53,433 nucleotides of DNA from NCBI GenBank assembly GCA_019115605.1, contig DXDG01000007.1:1-53433 (forward strand), written 5' to 3'. Below are positions 9,400 to 18,659 of the stretch, one piece after another. Within the stretch, counting starts at the first letter, position 1; every line of letters begins with the position of its first letter. The stretch is from Candidatus Alistipes faecigallinarum (lineage in GTDB: Bacteria; Bacteroidota; Bacteroidia; Bacteroidales; Rikenellaceae). Position numbers and translations under genes: made by a program. The notes under the pieces were generated by a model. It made no database searches and was not told the DNA's origin. It saw nothing but the letters and a program-made list of their open reading frames with translations.

Positions 9400-10347
9400 A
9401 TGAAAATGTTCAAAATATATATGTTGCCGGTCCTGTTTTGCTCGGTCTGGTTTACGGCGTGCTTTGCCGACAAACCGGAACAGATGTCTGTTTCGGTAAC
9501 CACTTATAATCTGCTTTCGCGGCAGGTCGTACACAAAAGCCCGTGGGAAGACCGCAAACAGCAGGTCGGGAAGATCATTCGGCAGGAAAATCACAATCCC
9601 GATATTCTGGGGTGCGAGGAGTCGCAGGATGAGGTTCAGATGAACGACATGATCGCCATGATGTCACCCGATTATGCTTACCGTGAAATGGGCATTAGGG
9701 CTTCTCCACGCATTATTTTCTGGCGCAAAGCCCGTTTCGAATTGGTCGAAAGCGATAATATCGACCTGTTGAGTGTCTATCCGGAATATGCTCCCGATGA
9801 GTACTTAACCAGTCGTTATGCCAATTTCGTGCGGTTGCGTGAAAAATCTTCGGGGCATGAACTGCTTGTTTATCTGGTGCACGTGAAATCCGGCGGTAAA
9901 CGCAGCAACGAGTACCAGCTTTTGCGTCGCCAATGCATTCAGAGCCTTTGCCAGGTGGCAAAAGCCAAATCAGACAGCCTTGGCGGAATGCCCGTAATTG
10001 CGATGGGTGATTTGAACAACTATGCCAAAACCGTCATAAACGGAGTGCCGTCCGCTCCGATGACTTTTGTTGAAAACGGTTTTGCAGATACGTTCGATCT
10101 GGCAGCCGAGCATATGAACGCCGGATATAAAACCTATTCCCCGCAATCCTGCATCGACGAGGGTACAGCTACTCCCGCCGGCGTAAACGATCGGCTGGAC
10201 TACATTTTTGTCTATCCGCCGAAATGCGTCGAGGTACGGCGCTGGGCAGCTATAATCAATTTTCTTCCCGGTTCGGATATCCGGGTCGAGAAACCGATCC
10301 CGTCAGATCATCATCCGGTCAATGCCCGTCTTGTGCTGAATTATTGA
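9400..10347 (+). CDS. Endonuclease/exonuclease/phosphatase-family lipoprotein
   Basis: A 315-residue protein with the same catalytic fold as its upstream neighbour but no fibronectin module. The signal ends VWFTAC, with candidate lipid cysteine C21. EEP motifs are TTYNLLSRQ, ILGCEESQDE (Glu), AMGDLNNYAK, RLDYIFVYP and SDHHPVNARL. The two proteins share many positions (SPW/APW-xxR, LTSRYA-FV-LREK, YxxHxK), so they look like a tandem duplication followed by divergence. Two surface phosphoesterases in one operon suggest either different phosphate linkages in the same substrate or sequential cuts. Catalysis on phosphoesters is inferred from the fold; the real substrate is unknown. Confidence 0.83.
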   Translation: MKMFKIYMLPVLFCSVWFTACFADKPEQMSVSVTTYNLLSRQVVHKSPWEDRKQQVGKIIRQENHNPDILGCEESQDEVQMNDMIAMMSPDYAYREMGIRASPRIIFWRKARFELVESDNIDLLSVYPEYAPDEYLTSRYANFVRLREKSSGHELLVYLVHVKSGGKRSNEYQLLRRQCIQSLCQVAKAKSDSLGGMPVIAMGDLNNYAKTVINGVPSAPMTFVENGFADTFDLAAEHMNAGYKTYSPQSCIDEGTATPAGVNDRLDYIFVYPPKCVEVRRWAAIINFLPGSDIRVEKPIPSDHHPVNARLVLNY

Positions 10348-10372
10348 CGAACCGCTAATTATTTCGACAACC

Positions 10373-12487
10373 ATGAAAAAACTACTCGATATATTTTGTA
10401 TGGCGTTTCTGCTTACTGCGACAGTTTCTTGTGGATATGACGACCCGGAAGCGCCGGTGCCGGCAAAGGCCGATTTTCTTGATGTCAATGTGACATTTAC
10501 GCATCCGAAAGTCAAGCCGCAGGCGGGTCAGACGCTTGTCTCTGCTCTTTATTATACCGATGTCAAAGGTGTATCGGTTGCATCGTTGACACCAGCCATG
10601 CGGATCGATACTGAGCTTACGGAAGAACATGTCTCAAAGGGATTGCGTATATCATTAGAACCTGTGGACCGAACGGTTCCCGCTGTGTATGTCCTGCTGT
10701 GGGTAGACCAGAATGCAGATGGGCAGCTTGGTGAGGGTGAACTGGCGGCTTATTACGATGCCGTTGGAGTCGATAAAGTGGAATCCGGCGAAGCCGATGC
10801 TAGTGATTGCCTATCCGAATATGCCGTAAATATGAAACTGGGGCGGGTATATGGCGAGGCAGAAATCGTCATTCCCGAAGGTCAGGTGGCTGACTACGAC
10901 ATGAACCTCTACACGGAAGTCGAGATAGGTCCCCAATTCTGGCTCAAAGAGAATCTGCGTACGACTCATTTTGCCGATGGTACAGAGATTCCTTCGGCAA
11001 CAGGAGAAGCTTTCAAAGCATACACTTCGGCCGCTTATGTGAATCCATATTCAACGACGGAAGATGTCGAAAAATTCGGACTGCTTTATAATTGGTATGC
11101 CGCAACGGAGAAAAATCCGTGTCCCGAAGGGTATCGCATTCCGACAGAGGCCGATATGCTCGTGCTGGAGAAATACATCGCTCCGGAAGCAGTGGACCTG
11201 GGCGATGAACTAGCAGATGTGCCCGAAACCTCCGTATTCCGAGGAGACGCTTATAAGCTGGGAACGAAAATGATGAGTTCGTCTTACGGCTTCGGAGGAA
11301 CGGATGATTACGGGCTTTCACTGGTCCCCGGCGGGATTTACGCCACTTCGTTGACGAAAGACGCTTCGGCGACTACAAAAATATGCGTGTTGTGGATGGC
11401 GAATGAAAGTCCCACGAACGCATCGAAGGGAGTGCGCCGTATGTTCCAAAACGGCAGACCCGGCTCATCCCGCGGTTGCGACGGCAAAGTGAAGGGACAG
11501 TCGCTGCGTTGCATGCGCGATAATCCGGATTATGTTGAGGTAGTCCTTGAGCAACTTGCAGCACCGCAACTGACGGTCTCCGGAACGATTGTTTCATGGA
11601 GTGCCGACGGCCATGCCACGGGATATGAAATATCGATTGATGGCATCGTTCTCTCTGATCCGGAAATCACAACTATACAAGGGATTTGCTCGTTCGACAT
11701 AGCCTCTGTAAAAACGGCGCAAAGCGAAGATCGAAAATACGATGTCGGGATCGTCGCGCTGGGTGATGGAGTGGCTTATAAGAACTCGGAAAGCGGTTCC
11801 GCCGAGGTGACTATCCCCGGTACGGGCGTAGAGCTTCCGAAAGAGTATGTATATGATAAGGACGGGAACAAATACAGCGTTGTGACGATTGGTTCGCAAA
11901 CATGGATGTGCGAAAACCTGCGAACAACGAAATTTGCTGACGGTACGGAAATCCCTTCGGCATCGGGTGATGCTTTCAAAGCATACACTTCGGCCGCTTA
12001 TGTGAACCCTTATTCAACGGCGGAGGATGTTGAAAAATTCGGGCTGCTTTATAACTGGTACGCGGCTACGGAGAAAAATCCGTGTCCCGAAGGGTATCAC
12101 ATTCCGACAGAAGCCGATATGCTTGTGCTGGAGCGATTTGTCGCTCCGGAGGCAACGGATTTAGGAACTGATTTGTCAGATGTTCCTGAAAAAGCCGTAT
12201 GGTGTGGTGCCGACGCCGGATTGGCTACTAAAATAAAATCCGGGTTATACGGATTCGGTGGTTCCGATGATTATGGATTGGCGTTAGTTCCCGGTGGAAT
12301 TTATGCCACCTCTCTGTCAAAAGACGCCTCGGCAACTACAAAAATATGTGTACTTTGGTTAGCGGATGAGAGTCCGACCAATACTGCGAAGGGTGCACGG
12401 CGTATGCTTCAACACGATAAGTCCGGATCAGCTCGCGGGTGCGACTACAAGGCAAAGGGACAATCACTACGCTGTGTTAAAAATTAG
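10373..12487 (+). CDS. Lipoprotein with two FISUMP (Fibrobacter major paralogous) domains
   Basis: A 704-residue lipoprotein (MKKLLDIFCMAFLLTATVSC, C20). The N-terminal 150 residues are a beta-rich region I do not recognise. Two near-identical FISUMP domains follow (about 180-386 and 494-704). Each contains WLKENLRTTHFADG or its variant, GLLYNWYAATEKNPCPEGY, IPTEADMLVLE, YGFGGTDDYGLSLVPGG and a closing RGCD-KGQSLRC. A short fibronectin-like linker lies between them (WSADGHATGYEISIDG). FISUMP domains are common in surface proteins of Bacteroidetes and Fibrobacteres and are thought to bind or display, not catalyse; no function is proven. The repeats are still very alike at DNA level, pointing to a recent duplication. 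It is in the operon, 25 bp after the previous gene. Confidence 0.85.
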   Translation: MKKLLDIFCMAFLLTATVSCGYDDPEAPVPAKADFLDVNVTFTHPKVKPQAGQTLVSALYYTDVKGVSVASLTPAMRIDTELTEEHVSKGLRISLEPVDRTVPAVYVLLWVDQNADGQLGEGELAAYYDAVGVDKVESGEADASDCLSEYAVNMKLGRVYGEAEIVIPEGQVADYDMNLYTEVEIGPQFWLKENLRTTHFADGTEIPSATGEAFKAYTSAAYVNPYSTTEDVEKFGLLYNWYAATEKNPCPEGYRIPTEADMLVLEKYIAPEAVDLGDELADVPETSVFRGDAYKLGTKMMSSSYGFGGTDDYGLSLVPGGIYATSLTKDASATTKICVLWMANESPTNASKGVRRMFQNGRPGSSRGCDGKVKGQSLRCMRDNPDYVEVVLEQLAAPQLTVSGTIVSWSADGHATGYEISIDGIVLSDPEITTIQGICSFDIASVKTAQSEDRKYDVGIVALGDGVAYKNSESGSAEVTIPGTGVELPKEYVYDKDGNKYSVVTIGSQTWMCENLRTTKFADGTEIPSASGDAFKAYTSAAYVNPYSTAEDVEKFGLLYNWYAATEKNPCPEGYHIPTEADMLVLERFVAPEATDLGTDLSDVPEKAVWCGADAGLATKIKSGLYGFGGSDDYGLALVPGGIYATSLSKDASATTKICVLWLADESPTNTAKGARRMLQHDKSGSARGCDYKAKGQSLRCVKN

Positions 12488-12493
12488 CATCCG

Positions 12494-14341
12494 ATGAGAA
12501 AAACTTGGATTTTAATACTGGCTTTTCTGCTTCCGGCCGGACTCTCCGCTCATGAATATCTCCTTGAAGCCGAAGCCTTTGCCGACAAGGGCGGCTGGGT
12601 CGTGGATCAGCAGTTCATGGATATTATGGGATCATCGTATCTGCTGGCCCATGGGATGGGTACGCCCGTAGACGATGCTATTACGTCGATCGTTCTTCCG
12701 GACAAAGGCGCATATCACATTTATGTCAGAACTTATAACTGGACCTCGCCGTGGCATGACGGCGAGGGTCCGGGGCGGTTCCAGCTGGGAGTGAACGGTT
12801 ATCGGCTGCCAACCGAACTGGGTGCAACAGGAAAAAACTGGATATGGCAATATGCCGGAATGGCAGTTGTAGAATCACCCTGCATCAAAGTGTCGTTACA
12901 TGACCTGACGGGGTTTGACGGTCGTTGTGATGCCATCTATTTTTCGACAGAACGCAATGACAACCTGCCCCAAGATAAAGAGGAGATGGAAACCCTGCGC
13001 CGCAGGCTGCTTCCCGGTTATGAAGATTCACATGATGAAGGGGAGTTCGACCTTGTCGTGGTCGGTGGCGGCGTCGCAGGCATGTGTGCAGCGGTTAGTG
13101 CCGCTCGGCTCGGTTTGAAGGTCGCATTGGTGCATGATCGGCCTGTACTCGGTGGTAACAACAGTTCGGAAGTGAGGGTGCATTTGGGCGGAGCGATCGA
13201 GCTGCCACCCTATCCCAATCTCGGAAACCTGATCAAGGAGTTCGGACATACGGAAAAAGGTAATGCGATGCCGGCGGAAAATTATGCCGATGACCGGAAG
13301 ATGGCTTTTGTTGCCGGGGAGAAAAATATTTCGCTTTATCTTTCGTGTCGGGGAATCGGGGTAGAGATGGAACAGGACCGTATTGTTGCTCTATTGGCCC
13401 GGAATGTTGAAACCGGAGAGCTGATGTGCTTTCGAGCTCCGCTGTTTGCCGATTGTACGGGAGACGCCAACGTAGGATATATGGCCGGGGCTGATTTTCA
13501 CACAGGACGCGAGGCCCGGTCGGAATACGGTGAGCCGAGTGCTCCGGCGAAGGCTGACAAGCAGGTAATGGGGGCCTCGGTACAATGGTATGCCCAGGAT
13601 CAGGGTACGCCCGTGGTTTTTCCTGAGTTCGTCTACGGCAAGATATTCGATGAAAAGAGCGTAGAACGTGTAACCAAGGGTGAATGGACCTGGGAAACTG
13701 GAATGCAGCGGGATCAGGTATGGGATGCGGAGCGCATCCGAGACCACGGCTTGTTGGTGGTTTATGCCAACTGGTCTTATCTCAAAAATCACGCTTCGGA
13801 CAACGGAGCATTCCGCAATCTGGCGTTGGAATGGGTGGCTTATATAGCAGGAAAGCGGGAATCGCGCCGTCTGATAGGTGATATTGTTTTGACTCAGAAT
13901 GATATTTTAAAACAGGTTGCTTATGACGACGCTTCGGTTACGACCTCGTGGACGATCGACCTGCACTACCCCGATCCGAAGAATACCCGGTTTTTCCCGG
14001 GTGATGAGTTCAAGGCGGTGTGTAATCAAGAGGAAATAGAACCCTATCCGATTCCTTATCGGTGTTTTTATTCACGTAATATCCCCAATCTCTTCATGGC
14101 CGGCCGGAATATCAGCGTGACACATGTTGCCTTGGGGACAGTGCGTGTGATGCGGACAACGGCGATGATGGGCGAAGTCGTCGGAATGGCTGCCGCCGTG
14201 TGCCGTCGGCATGAAACACTGCCGCGTGTGGTTTACACCACCTATTTGCCGGAACTGAAATTGCTGATGGAGAAAGGCTGCGGACATCAGGGCCTTCCCA
14301 ATAATCAGCAGTTCAACATCGGACGCCGAAAACATCATTAA
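12494..14341 (+). CDS. Secreted FAD-dependent oxidoreductase (FAD_oxidored family)
   Basis: A 615-residue exported protein with a cleavable signal (MRKTWILILAFLLPAGLSA). Residues about 22-150 form a jelly-roll-like module (AYHIYVRTYNWTSPWHD, RFQLGVNGYRLP) resembling carbohydrate-binding or accessory domains. Residues about 184-600 are an FAD-binding oxidoreductase with a Rossmann motif FDLVVVGGGVAGMCAAVSAARLG (GGGVAG near 191-196), followed by VHDRPVLGGNNSSEVRVH. A C-terminal FAD-contact segment reads LFMAGRNISVTHVALGTVRVMRTTAMMGE. Members of this family occur in polysaccharide loci, sometimes annotated as xanthan lyase-like, but the electron acceptor and substrate are not known. The gene starts 6 bp after the FISUMP gene. 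An oxidation of a sugar or uronate in the periplasm is an inference. Confidence 0.82.
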   Translation: MRKTWILILAFLLPAGLSAHEYLLEAEAFADKGGWVVDQQFMDIMGSSYLLAHGMGTPVDDAITSIVLPDKGAYHIYVRTYNWTSPWHDGEGPGRFQLGVNGYRLPTELGATGKNWIWQYAGMAVVESPCIKVSLHDLTGFDGRCDAIYFSTERNDNLPQDKEEMETLRRRLLPGYEDSHDEGEFDLVVVGGGVAGMCAAVSAARLGLKVALVHDRPVLGGNNSSEVRVHLGGAIELPPYPNLGNLIKEFGHTEKGNAMPAENYADDRKMAFVAGEKNISLYLSCRGIGVEMEQDRIVALLARNVETGELMCFRAPLFADCTGDANVGYMAGADFHTGREARSEYGEPSAPAKADKQVMGASVQWYAQDQGTPVVFPEFVYGKIFDEKSVERVTKGEWTWETGMQRDQVWDAERIRDHGLLVVYANWSYLKNHASDNGAFRNLALEWVAYIAGKRESRRLIGDIVLTQNDILKQVAYDDASVTTSWTIDLHYPDPKNTRFFPGDEFKAVCNQEEIEPYPIPYRCFYSRNIPNLFMAGRNISVTHVALGTVRVMRTTAMMGEVVGMAAAVCRRHETLPRVVYTTYLPELKLLMEKGCGHQGLPNNQQFNIGRRKHH

Positions 14342-14355
14342 AACCTACCTGATCA

Positions 14356-17300
14356 ATGAGCAGAAACCTACCTTTGACATTCGTTGCAGTCTTGGCAATC
14401 TTGTCGGCCTGTAACCGTATGGGCGGGGCGGAGGAGCTCGAAGCTGTATTCCGCAATCCTCCCGAATCCACGAAACCCTGGACTTATTGGTATTGGATAG
14501 ACGACAATATCTCCAAAGAAGGCATTACCCGCGACCTCGAAGCGATGGCCAAGGTCGGCATCGGTGAGGCATTCATCGGCAATGTCACCGATACGCGCCT
14601 AAATTTCGTAAACACGGGTGAGCAGGACCGTAAAATGGTCAACCGCGGACAGGTGCCCGTGCTAAGCGACGCTTGGTGGGAGTGCGTGGAGCATGCTGTT
14701 CGGGAGGCAGAGCGATTGGGTATCAAAGTCGGGCTGTTCAACTGCCCGGCTGGAGTCAGTCAGGTGGCCCGTGGGTGAAACCCGAACAGGCTATGCGCTA
14801 CCTCACATCGACCGAATTGCGAGTCAGCGGGCCCTGCAAACTCCGAAAGCGGCTCGAAGCACCTGCCGAATATTTTCAGCAGGTTGCCGTTCAAGCCTTT
14901 CCGGTTCCGGCGAGCGATTCAGATCGGTTGTGCGGACATACCCCGTATGTGCGCTGTGCGGAGCTCTCTGATGCCAATTTGCTTTTCGACGGAGACCCGA
15001 ATACGGCGGTCCGGTTCAAACGTTATCCCTTGACTTTCGAAATCGAACTGGACGAACCTTATACGGCTCGGTCGTTGATCATCCGGCCTGCTTCCAAGCA
15101 GATCGGTCCTGACGACCCCTATACATTCTCGTCAGCATCACTTTACGGACCGATGCGCATGTCTGCGAAAGTATGTGTCGAGGTAAAAACCGCCGACGGG
15201 GAATGGCGTGAGGTCGCTTCGCGAGACATTGATCGTGCGAACCTGTGGCCGCATATCGGACCGATGGTTTTCGGTCCGATATGCGAGTCGTTCCCGGCGG
15301 TGACGGCTCGTGAATTCCGGATCGTTTTTCCCGAAGGCCGGGACGGCGTGATCGGGGAAATCGAGCTTTCGGGTGCGGCCCGCCTGTCCCATTATGTGGA
15401 AAAACAGTTGGGAAAGATGAGTTCCAGTACCCAGATCGCATACGATACCTATTCGTGGGAACCTTCGGCCGAAGTCGACGATCAGTCGTTGACCATCGAT
15501 CCAACTTGCGTTGTCGATCTGACGGAATGTACGGACTCCATGGGTCTTCTCACTTGGGATGTACCGCCCGGAGAGTGGATCGTACTGCGCACGGGGATGG
15601 TGCCAACCGGAACGAAAAACAAGCCGACGCTGAAAGAGGGCCGGGGGTACGAAGTCGACAAAATGAACCGTGATGCCGCCCGTGCCCATTTTGATGCATT
15701 TGCCGGAGAATTACTGCGGCGGATGCCTCCTGAACAGCGCAGGGGGCTCCGGCATGTGATTGCGGATAGTTATGAACAGGGATCGTTGAACTGGACCGAG
15801 GGTTTTGCGGAGGAATTTGCTACCGTTTACGGCTATGATCCCTATCCTTGGCTGCCGGTACTGACGGGGCGTATCGTAGAGAGCACCGACCGTTCCGATC
15901 GTTTTCTGTGGGATATGCGTCGTCTTATTGCGGATAAAATCGCTTCGGGCTATGTTCGTGGCCTTCGGGAAAAATGCGAAGAGAACGGATTGACGCTCTG
16001 GTTGGAGAATTACGGACATTGGGGGTTTCCCGGAGAGTTCCTTAATTACGGTGGGGCCAGTCATCAGGTCGGCGGCGAATTCTGGCTGACGGACCGTAAT
16101 CAGCGCTCTTATACGGTGGAGTGTCGGGCGGCTTCTTCTGCCGCACATATTTATGATAAGAACCTCGTTTCGGCGGAGGCTTTTACAGCGAGTTTCACGT
16201 TCCGGCAGATGCCGCGCGATCTGAAACTGTTGGGAGACTGGGCCTGGACTGAGGGCATCAATCATTATGTGCTGCATCTCTACATTCATCAACCCGACGA
16301 GCGGAAACCGGGCATGAATGCTTGGTTCGGTACGGATTTCAACCGCCATAGTACGTGGTTCCATTCGACGAAAAGTTATTTCGAATATGTCCGCCGTTCC
16401 TGTGCGTTGCTGCAGAGCGGACGAAATCTGGCGGACGTTGCTTATTTTATCGGGGAAGATGCTCCGAAGATGACGGGACCGATGATTCCGGCGCTGCCTG
16501 CCGGGTATCAGTATGACTTCGTCAATGCTGAGGTTTTGAAAGATGCTCGGGTTGTGAACGGCCGGATCGTACTTGCTTCGGGGGCCGATTATGCAATTCT
16601 CGTCCTGCCTCCCCAAAAGACCATGCGGCCCGAAATGCTGGAAATACTTTCCCGATTGGCAAGGCAGGGCGCATCCCTGCTGGGTTATGCTCCCGAAACC
16701 TCACCTAGTAACCGGGATTATCCCGGCTGCGATGATCGAGTCTCACAGATTTCTGCTGCAATGTGGAATGGAATGGACGGAATCTCAGTAACAGAGAGGC
16801 GTTACGGTAAAGGCCATATTTTTTGCGGAATAGGTATTCAGGAAGCATTAAACCGTTTGGGAGTCGGCCCGGACCTTATTATTCCCGCTATTCCACAAGA
16901 GATTCTGTTTACCCACCGTGTAGGAGACGGATTCGAGTTATATTTTCTTTCGAACCAGTCGGAAGATGCAGTTTCAGGCACTTTCGGATTCAACGTCGCA
17001 AACCGTCAACCCGAATTGTGGAACGCCGAAACGGGAGAAATTCGAGATTTGCCGCTATTCGAGCAGCGTGCCGGACGGACTTATGTGCCGTTGGAGTTCG
17101 GGCCCGCGGATTCTTGGTTCATTGTGTTCCGGAGGAGAGCTGTTGTGCCCAATTCCAGGTCCGATACGAATTTTCCTACTTTCCGGAATTTGCAGGAACT
17201 CAACGGTAATTGGAATGTGGCCTTCCGTCCGGTTTACGATACAGCCCGGGAAATGACGTTCAGAGAACTTGATGATTGGACTCAGAGTGATGATCCCTAT

Positions 17301-17660
17301 ATTCGGTATTTCAGTGGTACGGCAACGTACAAGATGAGTTTCGAATATCGGGCAGGTACCGAAAAAAATGTTTGGCTCGATTTGGGAACCGTTCATGCCC
17401 TTGCTGATGTGACGTTAAACGGACAGTCGTTTCGGACCTTATGGCGACCACCTTATCGGGTCGATATTTCGGAGGCACTGAAAGAAGGATACAATACGAT
17501 AGAGGTTACTGTTACGAACTGCTGGCTCAATCGGCTTATCGGTGATTTGCAATTCGGAGCCCGAAAATATACTTGGGTGCCTTATGTTGACTGGAATGCA
17601 GAAACCCCATTGCTACCTTCCGGATTGATTGGGCCCGTAACTTTACTGACCAGAGAATGA
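14356..17660 (+). pseudogene. GH106-like alpha-L-rhamnosidase, one frameshift
   Basis: Read through one correction, this is a lipoprotein-type glycoside hydrolase of about 1100 residues. The signal ends ILSAC. The GH106 start motif is present (FRNPPESTKPWTYWYWIDDNISKEGITRDLEAMAKVG), followed by GLFNCPGWSQSGGPW, a large catalytic body (ADSYEQGSLNWTEGF, LWLENYGHWGFPGEF) and a C-terminal beta-sandwich (YFSGTATYKMSFEY, TVHALADVTLNGQSF). Frame 1 ends at a stop at 14776-14778; the continuation runs in the next frame from before the stop. Continuity of GLFNCP with GWSQSGGPW places the loss of one base in the C/G run at 14744-14749. No other damage is seen, so this is either a recent mutation, phase variation, or a sequencing error. 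The family removes terminal alpha-L-rhamnose; the specificity here is inferred. Confidence 0.85.
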
Positions 17661-17744
17661 CATTGGCCGCTCGACTATTCCATATTCCTGCTGGCCTAAG
17701 ACGCCTAACTGTTCAATCAGACTAACCATTAACAGAAACTGGAT

Positions 17745-18659
17745 ATGAGATTCCTTTTTCTTTTTTTTCTGAGTTTTGTCTTTTTCTGGTGTTGCTCTCC
17801 CACGGCTTCCGCTCCCGCTAGCCGGGCCGAAGGCATCGTGGCTGAAATCCACAACCCCTCCTCGCGGAAAGTCCTCGTCGCCTGCCACCGCGGCGACTGG
17901 CGTAACTATCCCGAAAACTCTTTGGCGGCCATCGAGTCGGTGATCGGCCTGGGTGCCGACATCGTGGAGATCGACCTTGCGCTGACCTCCGACAGCGTGC
18001 TGGTGGTCTGCCATGACCGGACGCTGAACCGCACGACGACGGGCAAAGGTCTCATCGCCGAAATCCCTTATGATTCCGTCCGGCGGTGCTTCCTCAAATC
18101 GGGCCACGGCGTAGCTACGTCGCACCGCATGCCGACGCTTCGGGAAGCGCTGGAACTCTGCAAAGACCGCATCGTGGTCAATATCGACAAAGGCTTCCAA
18201 TACTACGATCTGGTGCAGAATCTTTCGGAAGAACTCGGAGTCACCGGACAACTTCTGATCAAAGGCAAAAGCCCCGTCGCGGATGTCGCCACGAAGTTCT
18301 CCCGCTACGAACACAACATGATGTACATGCCTATCATTGATATCCTCAAACCCAAAGGGCAGGCGCTCTTCGCCGAATACCTCGATACGAACACCGTGCC
18401 GCTTGCCTACGAAGTCTGCTGGTCGGAGTACACCCCCGAAGTCGAAGCCTGCATGCGGAAAGTCGTTGCCGAAGGTTCGAAACTCTGGATCAACTCCCTG
18501 TGGCCGTCGCTCTGCGGAGGTCTCTGCGACGATGCCGCCTTTGAAGGCGATCCCGCCGCTGTCTACGGAAAACTCGTCGATATGGGAGCTACCATGATCC
18601 AGACCGACCGTCCCGAACTGCTGATATCCTACCTCCGTTCGCGGGGGCTCCATGACTGA
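17745..18659 (+). CDS. glpQ: Glycerophosphodiester phosphodiesterase lipoprotein
   Basis: A 304-residue GDPD-family enzyme that hydrolyses glycerophosphodiesters to glycerol-3-phosphate and an alcohol. A hydrophobic signal ends FFWCCSP, so it is probably lipid-anchored in the periplasm or at the surface. Core motifs are intact: ACHRGDWRNYPENSLAAI (catalytic HRG and PENS, near 45-58), GADIVEIDLALT (metal-binding EID), VVCHDRTLNRTTTGKG (HD), VNIDKGFQYYDL, and MIQTDRPELLISYL at the end. The downstream transporter gene overlaps it by 8 bp, so the pair is translationally coupled: hydrolysis outside, uptake of the product next. Base composition is richer in GC than the preceding locus. The symbol reflects function; a broader alcohol range is possible. 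Confidence 0.88.
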   Translation: MRFLFLFFLSFVFFWCCSPTASAPASRAEGIVAEIHNPSSRKVLVACHRGDWRNYPENSLAAIESVIGLGADIVEIDLALTSDSVLVVCHDRTLNRTTTGKGLIAEIPYDSVRRCFLKSGHGVATSHRMPTLREALELCKDRIVVNIDKGFQYYDLVQNLSEELGVTGQLLIKGKSPVADVATKFSRYEHNMMYMPIIDILKPKGQALFAEYLDTNTVPLAYEVCWSEYTPEVEACMRKVVAEGSKLWINSLWPSLCGGLCDDAAFEGDPAAVYGKLVDMGATMIQTDRPELLISYLRSRGLHD

